Assembly (NCBI GenBank): GCA_026168455.1
Contig: CM047429.1
Coordinates: forward strand, 37,370,066 to 37,434,065
Reading direction: 5' to 3'
Length of the DNA: 64,000 nt
DNA from: Theocolax elegans
Lineage: Eukaryota > Arthropoda > Insecta > Hymenoptera > Cerocephalidae
The notes under the pieces are model-generated. The model did not search any database. It saw nothing but the letters and a program-made list of their open reading frames with translations, and had not been told where the DNA came from. This document shows positions 43,979-55,418 of the stretch, piece after piece; the stretch's first letter is position 1, and every line of letters starts with the position of its first letter. Both the position numbers and the translations under genes were made by a program.

Positions 43979-44389
43979 CACGGAGAAAAAATTAGGCCTT
44001 TCTTCGGTGCTAATTTAAGGAACAATTATTAGGTACAGTTCATAATCAATAATTACTTAAATTTCACTAACTTTTTGTTCGTCTTTCGAATTTCATGCAA
44101 GAAAAATGCACTAGCGGTCCATTTAATAACATCACACGAGTCTTATGTAATCAAATGTGCATTTTAGGTTTTAGTTTACTAAACAGTTTAGAGAAAAGAA
44201 AATTAAATTTTTGTATATCTTCTTGCACGTTCATAATCTACCTCCTATCTAACTGAGGTGCAGTTAAAACACCCACAATTTTTCTCAAGCAAATAATAAG
44301 GCTCCAATAGATATTTTCTTCGGGTATCAAGTCTCCCACCATTAAACCTATATATCTTGTCAAACAAAGCATTTCAGAAGCAGACTGTT

Positions 44390-46292
44390 TAAGTTTTCAT
44401 TTTTGTTTTCCACTTTTAGTTTTTGTAAATTGGAGGAGTCTTGGTTTATTCTGTTTTTCAGTATTATTGTATGCGAAACTGGCAATTCTATAATTAATTG
44501 TTGTTAAAGAAATAATTGTATTTTGTATTAAAACTTCCAAAACTTTTCCTATTACGCATGGAGCAATGCCTTCGTAAACGTCATGCATAATATCTACCGA
44601 AATATTTTGACTAATATAAAAATTATTTATTTTATGAAATACGCAATCTTCATGAATTCGAGAAGTTTTATATTCATTTTTGAAAACATCATTATTATAA
44701 AATATTTAAATCAATTATAGTTTTCTCAAGAACTCTCTCTGTCTCGAATAGTTTGATCACCCTCTTTTACATTTTCAAATTCTTTTAAATATTTGGAATG
44801 AAACAATGTCCAAACTTATACATTATCTAATTTTGAAACTAACTGAGGAGGTAAAGATGCTATAGAAGCATATATTCCACCTAATTTTTCCTCTCCACCA
44901 TGGCTACCTAAACTGTTCCTAGTTTCAAATTCGTCAAAATAAAGGAAAATAGGAAAGATTAGTTTATCCTTTCTTTCATATTTCTCTAGCCACAAATCTA
45001 CTTGCATAATGTTTCTTATAATTGATTTTTCCTCTAATAGTTGAGCTTTACATAGTATCATTAAATTCACATAGCCTGGCCGTGATAAAACCTTACTTAG
45101 TGTTTCTGGAAGCGAAACGTGATCTGCATATACTGGTCTTTTCTCAGTCTTGAAGTTAATAACTTCCTGCCTTTCAATTTCAAAACTTTGGGGAGGCACA
45201 AATAAATTGTGATCTTCATTTTGTTTTAATATTAAATAATCTGATGAAAAATTATTAAATATATTCGTATAATCATTTAAAATAATAGTACATTACGATA
45301 CAGGTGCGCAAAATAGGTGATTCCTACACGAGTCAGATTTGCCGCCCGAGCGAAGCAAGGGTGGTAAAAATACAAGTACGGGAGTCACCTATGCGCACAT
45401 GTATCGTAAACTATTTTTCCTAATGAACTGCGCAAAATGCGATAACTATATATGGGTGGTTTCACGTTAGCTAATTAAGTAAAAATTTAAATATTGTTAA
45501 CAATAGTTGAAAATAGAGTAGAGAAGTAGGCGGTGAAGGGGGAAGAGGGGGTCCAGGGGCAGAGCCCCTGGTGGAGGCGTAGGGGGCGAAGATTCCACCG
45601 GGGGATTGGGGGGGGGGCGGAACCCCTCTTAAAAAGAAATATACGTTATTATAAAAAAATAAAATTATTTATAAAGTTATAACATAAATACATATTTTTT
45701 ATCATAATTACAATTTAAATAAACGATGATTTTATATAGGAGTCACCTATGCGCACGTATATCGTATACAATATTTCCTAACGAACTTTTTCTCTTTCTG
45801 ACCTTTTATGTGCCCTTCCTTTTTAATATGTAAATAAAGATACAAATACGTAAATTCGGAGAAAAATAAATATGTATCTCGAAATGCATTGATCGCGTGT
45901 AACAAACAATCTAAAATTATATTGTATAATTGTTAAAAAATATATAGTCTATACGATACCTATTCTAATATTATTTCCCGGACTAGTGCGCAAAATAAAA
46001 CGTTTTGCGCACTCAAACATGTGCGCAAAATCGAATTTTGCGCACGGAGTTAGGAAAATACAATTTTAGCATACGATTCTTCACTGATACTCGGTTTTAT
46101 TTTAGCCCTCAATTCATTTTGCAAAAAGGGAACGTATAATTTTGTTATGAAATTATTAAATCTTTTCAAGAGATCAGTTACTACTGATCGAGAAATAAAG
46201 GGAATATTGTACAATTCCTGGGTAAATTTTAAAATTTCTGGATCTAATATTTTTTTACTTATATTAGATTTATTTGAAAACGGAAAATCCAC
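44390..46292 (-). pseudogene. Transposase relic of the CACTA-like element
   Basis: Three collinear minus-strand blocks. 46292-46050 encodes 80 residues with LDPEILKFTQELYNIPFISRS, an alpha-helical stretch. 45199-44816 encodes 127 residues including YADHVSLPETLSKVLS and the segment FPIFLYFDEFETRNSLGSHGG, then KLGGIYASIASLPPQ. 44588-44397 starts MHDVYEGIAPCVIGKVLE. The DEFET-LGSH-G-x-x-KLG-LPP pattern followed by an MHDxxEG motif recurs in a family of animal transposase-like proteins that I recall from large DNA transposons. I cannot assign the catalytic triad. Stops and gaps between blocks mean either introns or decay. Confidence 0.5.
45295..45790. repeat. Inverted and direct repeats with a G-rich core
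   Basis: ACGATACAGGTGCGC near 45295 pairs with GCGCACATGTATCGT near 45398. The block GGAGTCACCTATGCGCAC is directly repeated at 45386 and 45737. Between the direct repeats lies a G-rich stretch at 45527-45625 with runs of 5-10 G and the palindrome CCAGGGGCAGAGCCCCTGG. The pattern resembles a MITE with repeated ends. The G runs could form quadruplexes. Confidence 0.55.
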
Positions 46293-46617
46293 TGCAATCT
46301 GTAAACAAAAAAGAAAAAAGTATTGCGAAAATCAAACCTACCCAGGTAGCACTGTCCGTCTCGGAGACGTTTTTAAAACGTCTAGAAACGTCTTTAAGAC
46401 GTTTTGTGCTGACTGGCTACATTTTTATTTTGTTTACTTATTAATCTCTGAATAAAATTTTAATATCAGTAACTGAATGTTATTGAAATTGTTAGACTTT
46501 TACTTAATTCGATATTGGAAGAAGTTTTATTTTAATAGAAATTGGTACAACTTTTTTAAGGGAACACTTATGAAATCTAAAATTGTGTTTTTTTTTATAC
46601 AATATTTTATTAGGTAA
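46060..46617. other. Transposase N-terminal region and AT-rich flank
   Basis: Contains the first transposase block (46050-46292), then a short palindromic cluster at about 46365-46425 (GACGTTTTTAAAACGTC, ACGTCTTTAAGACGT) between CCCAGGTAGCAC and CTGACTGGCTAC, which may be a small MITE. Confidence 0.4.
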
Positions 46618-48064
46618 TGTGACAAGGCAAGTGTGTCTGTCATGGTGCAAAGCGAGCACACGCATTCCTATCCACCTATTACCCAATTTATCTACCTAAA
46701 CCGTATACTAAACAAGCCTAGCACCGAGCACATATATCCCTAGCTACCTATATTAGAAGATAATCCCCTAAAGCCGAACAAGCTACACCCTGGAACAGAA
46801 GCGGAGCCAGCACACACAGGAGTCGAGGAAACCAGTAGCCACCAAGAGGCTATATGCAGGGCGAACAGCACTCGGAGAGCCTGGAGACATCAGCTGAGTA
46901 CGCAGGCAGCACAAGAGCATAGACAGGGCATCGAGGTCCAAAGTACAAGGAAGACGGCTGTTGCAGCGATCAAAACAGCATATTCATAGAGCCTCAATAC
47001 TGAAGGAGCCATCCAGCAGCAACAAACTCGTACAGGGAGATCAACCTGTAAAACATAATAATGAATATGTTTTCAACACTAAGGAGCAGATAGGAGTACA
47101 CAAGACTGTGTACAGGAGTAGAGGTGTATAGGAGCCAGGGTTAGAGGTTATGTGAGCATAAACATTGCTCACATATACTAACTAAATAACAAGGCACCCG
47201 TCAAGTTACTCCTTACCGTATAATAGCATCCGCGCAGTAGACCCGAGGAACAACCTCCGGAGCCGACGTCGTGAAGAGACGTCTCAGCAGCACAAAAGCC
47301 ACGAAGTAGAGAGAGACGGAGATAGCGACACGTACATGCATCCGCCGAACAGCCACGACTCATTAACCACGGCAGTAAGATTCGTTGTCCACCTGAAAGA
47401 AACTCACGGATCGATTAGCTGATAAATAACAAGGAACGGGGTAATAATTACCAAATAGCAGCCTTGTCGTCGTCGTCGTCGTCTCACTCGAACAGCCTAG
47501 CAGAACGTCAACAACACCAAGCCGCTCTCGCTATACAACCGCACTCGCACTGCGCGGAGCCGGTCGCGACGCATGCGCGCGGCGCTCTCGCGGGACGAAG
47601 GCAGAGAGCTCGGGAACTCGGCCGTGAGCAGACGCAACGAGACGAGATTTGAGCCATTTTCGACCGTTTTCCGTACGATATAAAGAGTCCGGAGAGTGTG
47701 CACCGGGTGCAACCGAGAGAGCGAGATTGCAGTATAAGGTTGGTGCAAAGTGCTACCCATACCCATGTTCCTCTCCTCGTAAGGTGTGTGTGCCGCTGTT
47801 CCCCTTTTCGCGTATTCGCACACGTGGATATTCGATCGAGTAATAGCTATATCGCCGCGCGTGAAATTATACTGAGCCAAATGTCGAGCCCTCACGACGT
47901 TATACTTAATTAAGCGTAATTATTAATAAATAGCAGCGGTTAATATATAGACGCGAGCACGACTGGCAACTGTGTACTTAATTTATATCATATAATAAAT
48001 TCTCTGTTTTATTAATTGATATCGATTTTATCACCCGCACCCTGATCCCCAGTGCGGTGTGACA
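46618..48064 (+). mobile_element. Probable solo LTR (1447 bp)
   Basis: Begins TGTGACAAGG, ends GGTGTGACA, and is flanked by the 4-bp direct repeat GTAA at 46614-46617 and 48065-48068, as expected for a solo LTR left by recombination between LTRs of a retrovirus-like element. It is clearly GC-richer than its surroundings. An internal TATAAAG at about 47679 and AATAAA-type signals near 47926 and 47995 would mark U3, R and U5 in the plus direction. A (GTC)n run lies at 47467-47482. None of the open frames inside resembles a protein. The length is large for an LTR; a different non-coding element with the same ends is possible. Confidence 0.6.
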
Positions 48065-48068
48065 GTAA

Positions 48069-48963
48069 ATAAAACTTAACAATTAATATCAAAATAAATG
48101 ATATAATTTTATTTCATATTATAAAAATAATTCAGTATACAAATCAATGTTGTCGATTAAATATACGATTACAATTTGTTTTCGTGTAACATATTAGTAT
48201 TCTCGTAATTTGTCTTTCAGTTCGGGCACTGCACTATATTTATTGTCATGAATTTCTAAATTATAAATTTGATTTTCCAAAAACTGCCACACATGGTTCC
48301 AAATAATAGAAAATCTGTCTTGGAATACTTTAACGCATTGAAAGCACAAATTAACAGTAGAAATATGGGAGATGGTACTTGGTACATATATTCATTAATG
48401 ATTACGAACGCACAGGAAGTGCTTTCAATCTCAGGACCAACAATAATAAGGCTTTTCCTCTACAATATAGTTGATGTGTAAATTTTTAATTTCCATTTTT
48501 GCTTTATTTAAATCATCTGTGCTATTCATGATAAAATTTAAAATATTAAAGAAAATATCAAAGTTCAAATTATTTTAATATTATGATAGAAATTTTAATA
48601 CTATATTATTATTATTATTATTACAGTTTTCAGTTGGCCAATACTATATTAGATATAATAAAAAAATCTTAAGTCTGGCAAATTAAAAATTCTTTATAAT
48701 ATTTTATGCATTAAGATAATAAGTTACATTTGTAACATAATTTTACTGTAATTATAATAAGTCATTCAATAATCACCTTTACATGATATATAAAACTTTT
48801 TAAAAACCAATTTTGTTCATACTTTGATTTTTTTTTACTAATTTCTGCATTTTCTTAGACAAAAACAGTAGCAAAATAAGTGCCAGGACTTGTTTATTTT
48901 GATCTAAAAAGAGCAAAATGATTGAAATATGTTTTTATCACGGGTATTTATTGAATATTTTTA
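48069..48963. other. AT-rich interior of the CACTA-like element
   Basis: No gene that I can support. An (ATT)n run is at about 48608-48624. Confidence 0.35.
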
Positions 48964-49173
48964 GAGGCCTGCGATGGCTCGGTCGGTAGGGCGTCGGGCT
49001 CGTAATCTGGAGGTCCCAGGTTCGATTCCCGGCCCCGGCCGATTGATACAAGCACCACTGGCGAATGTATTTTCACCAAGTGCTTTCTTCACCAAGACAT
49101 CGTATGACCTCCGTCGCTGATTAGTACCGGTTTGGGAGCATAAAAAGAGCGACGTTAAAATAATAAAAAAAAA
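48964..49173 (+). mobile_element. tRNA-derived SINE, type 1, second copy
   Basis: Head GAGGCCTGCGATGGCTCGGT at 48964, A and B boxes as in the 7037-7252 copy, body CAAGCACCACTGGCGAATG, and 3' end with CCTCCGTCGCTGATTAG and GAGCGACGTTAAAATAAT followed by A9. A 13-bp flanking duplication close to ATTGAATATTTTA is at 48950-48963 and 49174-49186. Few differences from the other copy, so the family is rather young. Confidence 0.9.
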
Positions 49174-49186
49174 ATTGAATATTTTA

Positions 49187-52100
49187 AAACATGCTATTTA
49201 ATTGCTATAATTTTAAATAATTTATTTACGTGTAATTCGCTTCATCGCGTGGATTGTTAAGGAAAACCAATTCATAAATAATATAGGAAACAATAATTTG
49301 TTTTTAATAGCAAATGAATTACGTCTTAGCTAACGATTTACAAAATTTAAAGCAATGTACCATTTGTATTCTACTTTTTGTTAATGTGTTTATTTAGTTT
49401 ATTTTTATAGCCTACTCTCTTAAAGTTTCGTAAGACGATTGAAAAGATCCAAGAGCATTAGATTTAGTTGTAGGTTTTACGTAAAACCCGTCTTTACTAA
49501 TCCTCAGAAACAGCTGATGAGCACTTAAAGCAAGCTCATCAAGTCTTTGGGGGTGTATACTGTAATTAAGAAGAATAGTTTTAAAATATAATTTAATTAA
49601 CGAGAGTAATTACAAGTTTATTTATTTACTCATATGAATTAGTGCGCTTTCTTTCGTGATGAATTACAATTCTTGAAACTTTATGTATAGAAAATACTGA
49701 TGCATCAGCCATTGACACTGACTTATCGGTCGTGTATTCTAATGAATGCTCATAATCATACGCTAATATTAAAAATTCACCTTTTCCGCAGTTCATTAAA
49801 ACTTGATAAATATAATTGTTTACACGACAATTTTCAACATCTAAAAATTATTAAATCTTTTTTGAATGTATAGGCATAAAAAGAGAAAAAATATAATTTG
49901 TAAGTGTGAAAAAATAATAATAATACAATTAATATGAAGATAACTAAATTTTAGTTTCAGGTGACATCTGTAAGTACATGAAAATATAAAAAATGTCTGA
50001 AAAAATAAAAAAATTAGTAGAATAAATATTGTGCTTTCAGCTAATTTAACAAAAGTTGTAGTTAAATATAGTATTTATTTTCTTTTTAAACAAAATAAGA
50101 GACATTTTTTGAAAGGTTCTTTTAACGTAATAAAGAAAAAGTATATAGTTATGTAAATAATTAAATTAAAAAAATAGAAAAAGAAAAACGTGTAATATTA
50201 AATAATATATTACATTGAAAATTTTCGTTATTTTTAAAAACATTTTTTAAAATAAACAACATCTTACTTATTGCGATATAAAGCATGCTCCTGTTTTTTG
50301 CGAAATACACATATAGTTCATAAAAAAATTGTCTTTTTCAGTATATAAGTATAATTAGTATAACGTACCCATGCTGCGATTTTCTACTGGCATAGTTTTC
50401 TTGGGAGGATGAAATAAAGATTCACATTCAACATCAATTATTGTATATTCTTTTCTACTTTCCGAATTTAAAATATTTTCATTTATCTCAGAAAAAGGTT
50501 GCCTTTCATAACCCATATGTGCTCGTGTGGGTATATTCATTGAATTATTAGAATTACTTAAATCAGTATAATGGTACTGATAAAAGTTTTTATTATTTCC
50601 GTATATTTCCGAATTCTCTATTCGCGGTCTTTTCGATTGCTGTCCAAACTCAGCAATGCACCTTCTTATCTCGTAATCATTTGATACATTAGACTCTACA
50701 CCTATATATTTGATAAAATTTAATTATGTTAAAAAGTAAATAAATAATTTTTTACAATTATTTACACTGAAGATTTAAATAAATATACACGCCCACATAC
50801 CAAGCAAAATCATTTGTATGAACGTAAACGTATACACATAAGAAACTACATAATATTTTTTTATACATCTATTATCTTTATAATTAAACCTAGATATTTA
50901 AAAACCAACAATTGTATATTGTATATAATTGTATATAATTGTAATCATGGTACTTGGAGTTCTGAATGTTTCAAATGACCCGGTTTTGCTAAGTCTATAT
51001 AAATAATTAAAATTGAATGTCGAAAGTCTATAATATTACAAAATTAACTATTATGTATGGATGGTTGAAGAAAAATTGATTGTTATATTAGAAATGACCA
51101 AAGGCCTAATAATATATTAGTAATAATAAGGTAAATTTAAATAATTGAACATAAAAAAATTTAAATTAGATACTTTAAAAATCGCTGTTGCAGATTACTA
51201 ATTTTATCCGACGTATGTAAAAGTTTTCAATTTCAATAACAAACAATATTAACTACTAAATTATTTTCATGTTTATTTTATAATTGAAATAGTTTTGTAT
51301 CAAAATATCAGTACCAAATAGCTTACCTTTCCGTTTTGTTGATTGTCGGGAAGGCTCAGATCTAAATATTTTAAGATTAAATATACATTCAGAATTTTGA
51401 AATGAAAAAACGTTGTTTATACGTGGTGAGTGTCGTTAAGACTACACGCGAATGCTTAATTCGCGCCCGACGGCCGATACAGCTTCTCGGTGGAAGACTT
51501 ACCTCACTTGCAGGGATCTTACAAACGCTAACTGATACGCACAGTGTCTTCAGCGAGTTAAAACGACGGCGGAGTGAGGGAAGCCTTCGACACCGCTCAT
51601 TGACGCACTGTCGCTTCGCGAATTCGCAATTCGAAAAACTACGCTCGCTTCGTTTATTTTCCGCGAACCTATTACATGGCTTGTTCTTCGCGATTTTCTG
51701 CGAATGTATTTTACTTTTATAATTTTAAATATGTATTATTTGTAAAAGTGAATTTAAATAAATTTTTTCCAACAAAATATTGTATGCAATGTTTTAAAGC
51801 AGGGTTGCAAATGAGTTATTGTACTTGTTAATAGTTTGTAATTAACAATTAAAATTTTAGTTATAAATTAACTTTTGTCTAATTAACAATTGAAATTTAG
51901 TTATCATTTACATTTTTATCAGATTAACAATATAAATTTAGTTTTTAATTAGATAAAAATCTATAGTTAACAAAGAAATTGTAATTGTCTATAATAATTA
52001 ATTATCTAATTACGATATTACCATTTTAGCAACACTAATTATATAGTGAAAAATAATTCTTTATTATAAAAGTAACTATTTTTAGCGGCAGCAATATCTA

Positions 52101-52302
52101 TTCCTTCACGTAGCACCGGATAAAACGGTGGGTCGCACGGGATCATAGCTAGCCTGAAGATCACGCTATAATTCGGTAACGGTGCCTTACTTTACGACTG
52201 GAGTATAAGCAAATTTACTTTGAAATTAAGGGATGAAACTATTACTAAAAGACTTTTATAGCTAGAGAGTAATTACTGTTTTAAACAGTAAATATTAATC
52301 CA
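49187..52302. other. Low-complexity AT-rich interior, possible transposon exons
   Basis: Minus-strand stretches at 49570-49440 (HPQRLDELALSAHQLF...) and 50540-50355 (MNIPTRAHMGYERQPFSE...) have protein-like composition. They could be exons of the CACTA-like element, but no splice sites can be proven. A GC-rich block at 51420-51710 contains a plus-strand 106-codon frame without recognisable motifs; it may be the 5' region of a gene on either strand. 51800-52060 is a run of diverged TTAACAATTRAAATTTAGTT repeats. Confidence 0.35.
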
Positions 52303-52710
52303 TTAAGGGGTTACCCTTACTTGCAACTTTCAAAAAATCGCTTTTATTTTTGCATTTTTTTGAAGCAGTAATATCTTAAACTATATCCTGAAAGTTTGAA
52401 GTCGATCCGAACAAAATTAACTGAGATGTGAGCGTTGAAAGAGAAGGCTCCGTTTTGTAAACAACCGGCTAGTCTTGCCCCTTGCGCGCTCGACCTACTC
52501 TCCGTTTCCAGTCTATTGTTGTATGAAGAAGGTTGTATACCTGGGTTCATAACATTCATATAATAGAGTAGAATTGGTTTTGAAACGAATGTTCGTTGGC
52601 TTTTATGGTGTAAATTCGTCAGTGTAGCTCGAAAGTTCGACTATATCAGACGTATTTATTTCCATTGTTTTCAATATTCTAAGCGCTGTTTTTATTTTTT
52701 TCCATTAAAA

Positions 52711-54774
52711 ATGGATCGAAAAAAGTGTTCGCGAGAATCGAGAAGTAGTGAAAATGTACGGAAATCTCGACAAAGCAAAGGAAGAGTGTTTTTAATCCGA
52801 AAATGGCCGAAATGGAAAGTACAAGTTTCAGTACGTCTGCAAAGAAACTAAAATAGAATATTGATATGACTGTATCTCAGGATCCTACTATCGAATATCG
52901 CATTTTGAACTTCTTTGTTGTGTTTGTTGCTATTTCAAATTTAGTGAAGTGTAAAACGTGTGATGGTAATATTAAATTTGAAACAGCTAATTCAAGAGAA
53001 CTAGGTTTCAAAGTAGTTGTAAAATGTGATTCATGTGCAGATAATTATATACCATATCGTTTTTATTGTAAATAATATAATCGCTCTCCATGGTGATAGA
53101 TAATAAAATGAATTAATTCGATCTGACGGAGGCAAAGGAAAAAAAAATCTTAAACGTAGATTTTTTGGCAACGTTTTGTTGGCGTGGTCTGCCAACCTCT
53201 TCAGGCTGTTTATTAAAAATAATTTTTAAATTATTAAATTAAATTATTAAATTTTTATTAAACAGCCTGAAGAGGTTGGCAGACCACGCCAACGAAACGT
53301 TGCCAAAAAATCTACGTTTAAGATTTTTTTTTCCTTCGCCTCCGTCAGATCGAATTAATTCATTTTATTATCTATATACCATATCTTCTCCTTTTGTGGC
53401 TCATTCGTATGAAATAAATCGTCGATTTATATTTACTATGCGAGGTCTCGGCATAGGATTGGCTGGGGCACCAAAATTTTGCGGATTAATGGATATGCCA
53501 AAGTTTCTTACCGAGAGTACGTATACAATGATTTTGAAAAATATTTATGAGTGAAAACCAGTGTAGATATAATATTTAAAAAAGCCGTACGAGAAGAAAT
53601 TGAAACTACGCCTAATGCAGCAGACGATGAAACTTCGAAATTAACAGTTTTCGGAGATGGATCCCGGAGGAAGCGAGGATATACGTTGTTGTTCGGAGTT
53701 TCATCAGTTATAGATTACTACAGTGGAAAAGTACTTGATCTTGTGGTGAAAAGTGCGTATTGTAAAAGCTGTGAATCGTGGAAACATAAATTAAATGATG
53801 CAGAATACGAAGAATGGTTGGAAACACATGAATATAAATGCAGTGTTAATCATAAAGGCTCCGCGGGAAAAATGGAGGTGGACACTATCATCGAAATCTT
53901 CAAGCGATGAATATCAAAATATAATGTCGTGTACCGCTATTATATTGGAGATGGAGATTCGAAGACGTACACTGGGTTAATAAATTCTCATCCTTATAAA
54001 GATCTAGAAGTTATAAAGAAAGAATGCATCGGATACGTTCAAAAGCGTATGAGATCCCGCCTTCGTAATCTGGTAAAAAAAAACAAAAAGCTTGGAGGTA
54101 AAGGAAAGCTGACGGGACAATTTAACGACAAGCTCATGGTGTATTATGGACTGGCTATTCGACGACATTCTGATTCTGTTAGCGGTATGTATGAGGCAAT
54201 ATGGGCGACCTTCGACCATTACAGTTCCACCGATGAAAAACCAAATCACGATAGATGTCCAACTGGTGAAGAATCGTGGTGTTCGTATCAACGAACTCAG
54301 GCGAGAAACGAAGCTTTTCAGCACGAGTACAAAGCACTTCCACCGGAGGTATTCGATGCCATCAAACCTATATGCACAGACCTAAGTAATAAAACCTTAC
54401 TTGAAAGATGCGTCGGTGGATTCAATCAAAATAGCAATGAAAGCTTCAAACTCATTTGGAAAATCGCTCCAAAAATCGTCTCAAGTGGAGCAGTAGTTGT
54501 GAATTTAGCAGCTTATATTGCTGTTGGATTATTTAATGAAAGTTCAAAATCATTGTTATTTTATTTGAACTCAATCGGAGTGAGCTGTGGTCGCAACGCG
54601 CGCGAATACGCTGAAAAAATCGATGAAGGTCAGATTGCACTAGCTGACAGACGCGCGGCTGAGAGCACTCGTGAAGGAAGATTTTTACGTAGCCAAAGGC
54701 AAATCTCTATTTTACAAGCAGCATCATCAGCGGAAGAACTTCTGTATAGACCAGGAATAGATGACTCTATGTAA
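52711..54774 (+). pseudogene. Mutator-like (Kolobok-type) transposase, inactivated
   Basis: Reading frame pieces on +. 52711: basic N-terminus MDRKKCSRESRSSENVRKSR. 52866-53057: FFVVFVAISNLVKCKTCDG and VVKCDSCADNYIP, a CX2C...CX2C zinc-binding region. Foldback insertion at 53058-53386. From about 53400: HSYEINRRFIFTMRGLGIGL and KFCGLMDMPKF. 53551-53910: VFGDGSRRKRGYTLLFG (first catalytic Asp), CKSCESW, and NHKGSAGKMEVDTIIEIFKR. TGA at 53908. 53929-54774: YYIGDGDSKTYTG (second catalytic Asp), ECIGYVQKRM, a GKGKLTG loop, YYGLAIRR, STDEKPNHDRCPTGEESWC, ERCVGGFNQNSNESF (probable catalytic Glu region). It would bind the TIRs and cut and paste the element. Breaks: one frameshift near 53550, the TGA at 53908, and the insertion. 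Confidence 0.85.
53058..53386. repeat. Foldback insertion in the transposase, hammerhead-like hairpin
   Basis: Inverted arms from about 53095 to 53200 and 53255 to 53373 (AATTAATTCGATCTGACGGA and its complement; AACCTCTTCAGGCTGTTTA and its complement) around an AT-rich centre. TATATACCATATC occurs at both edges (53046-53058, 53374-53386), a 13-bp duplication. The plus strand near 53262-53300 reads CCTGAAGAGG, stem TTGGC/GCCAA with loop, then CGAAACGTTG; the same order occurs in the foldback at 9191. This splits the transposase between its zinc region and the MRGLG block. Confidence 0.75.
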
Positions 54775-55418
54775 GTTTACAAAAAAAAATTATTTTCTTC
54801 GAGTAAACTGGAATTGAAACTTTAATCGCGTTTTTCTCGAAATGGCATTTCTGAACTCGGTGACCAAGATTACTCGAATACTACTGAACCGATTCATCTT
54901 CAAATTTTACAGGCTTCTTTAATACCTAAAAAGGTAGTCTTTAATCGTTCGATTTTTTTCCTTAAAGTCGAACCATAAATTTTGACTATTCGCCATTTTA
55001 TGAAAAATGAATATTTTTTTAAATCCTTCGATTAAAGACTAGTTTATACTTATATCTAACTAAATCTGTCCGAATTTTTGGTTTCAGATAATCCACTTCG
55101 CCGCTGTGTTGGTCACCGCAAACCGCCTAAAAAAAACCTCATTCATTCGATTGTCATTTACCACTTAATAATATATTATTTTTCAATTAAAAAATTATTA
55201 CAAAGTTCTTCAAGATGTGTACTTTAAGATGGTATATTAATCAATTAAAAAAGTTCTATAGTTTTCTTTAAAAAAATTCATGAAAAAGGCTTTTTTTGCG
55301 TTACACGTAGGGGTAACCCCTTAATCATTATTTTTCAAGAGAATTTGTATGGGACATTGGCACCTATTTTATCCTTGCAAATTTTATCGGATATTCCCCT
55401 GATTTTTTTCTCTGTGTA

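Larger units (their letters stand above)
52307..55320 (+). mobile_element. Kolobok-like DNA transposon, 3.0 kb, TTAA-flanked
   Basis: TTAA at 52303-52306 and 55321-55324 flanks terminal inverted repeats GGGGTTACCC plus TTAC (left) and GGGGTTACCC plus CTAC (right, as complement). A Mutator-like transposase gene fills the interior on +. TTAA duplication with this transposase type is characteristic of the Kolobok superfamily. Superfamily name is from memory of family features, so moderate certainty. The copy is dead: the gene has stops and a 330-bp foldback insertion. Confidence 0.8.
43979..55416. mobile_element. 11.4-kb CACTA-like (CMC) DNA element, nested with others
   Basis: Left end CACGGAGAAAAAATT at 43979; right end is the complement of CACAGAGAAAAAAAT, finishing at 55416. 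Both are flanked by TA (43977-43978, 55417-55418), consistent with a 2-bp TSD. The LINE-B relic is interrupted exactly here and resumes on the other side. The CAC terminus plus a minus-strand transposase relic (44.4-46.3 kb) suggest the CACTA/Mirage/Chapaev (CMC) group. Superfamily is inference from TIR and protein feel. Later insertions inside include the solo LTR (46618-48064), the SINE (48964-49173) and the Kolobok-like element (52307-55320). Confidence 0.6.

Noticed and set aside
47464..47913. Possible host gene 5' region with TATA box and GC-rich frames
   Set aside because: The whole block is bounded by TGTGACA-type ends and a GTAA duplication, so a solo LTR explains it better.
51402..51722. 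106-codon frame in a GC-rich island
   Set aside because: Arg/Leu/Ser-rich with no motif, and no neighbouring exon; left as unassigned.
53276..53395. Apparent N-terminus of the transposase (reading MADHANETLPKNL)
   Set aside because: This stretch is the foldback insertion; the true protein begins near 52711 and resumes at the HSYEINRR block.
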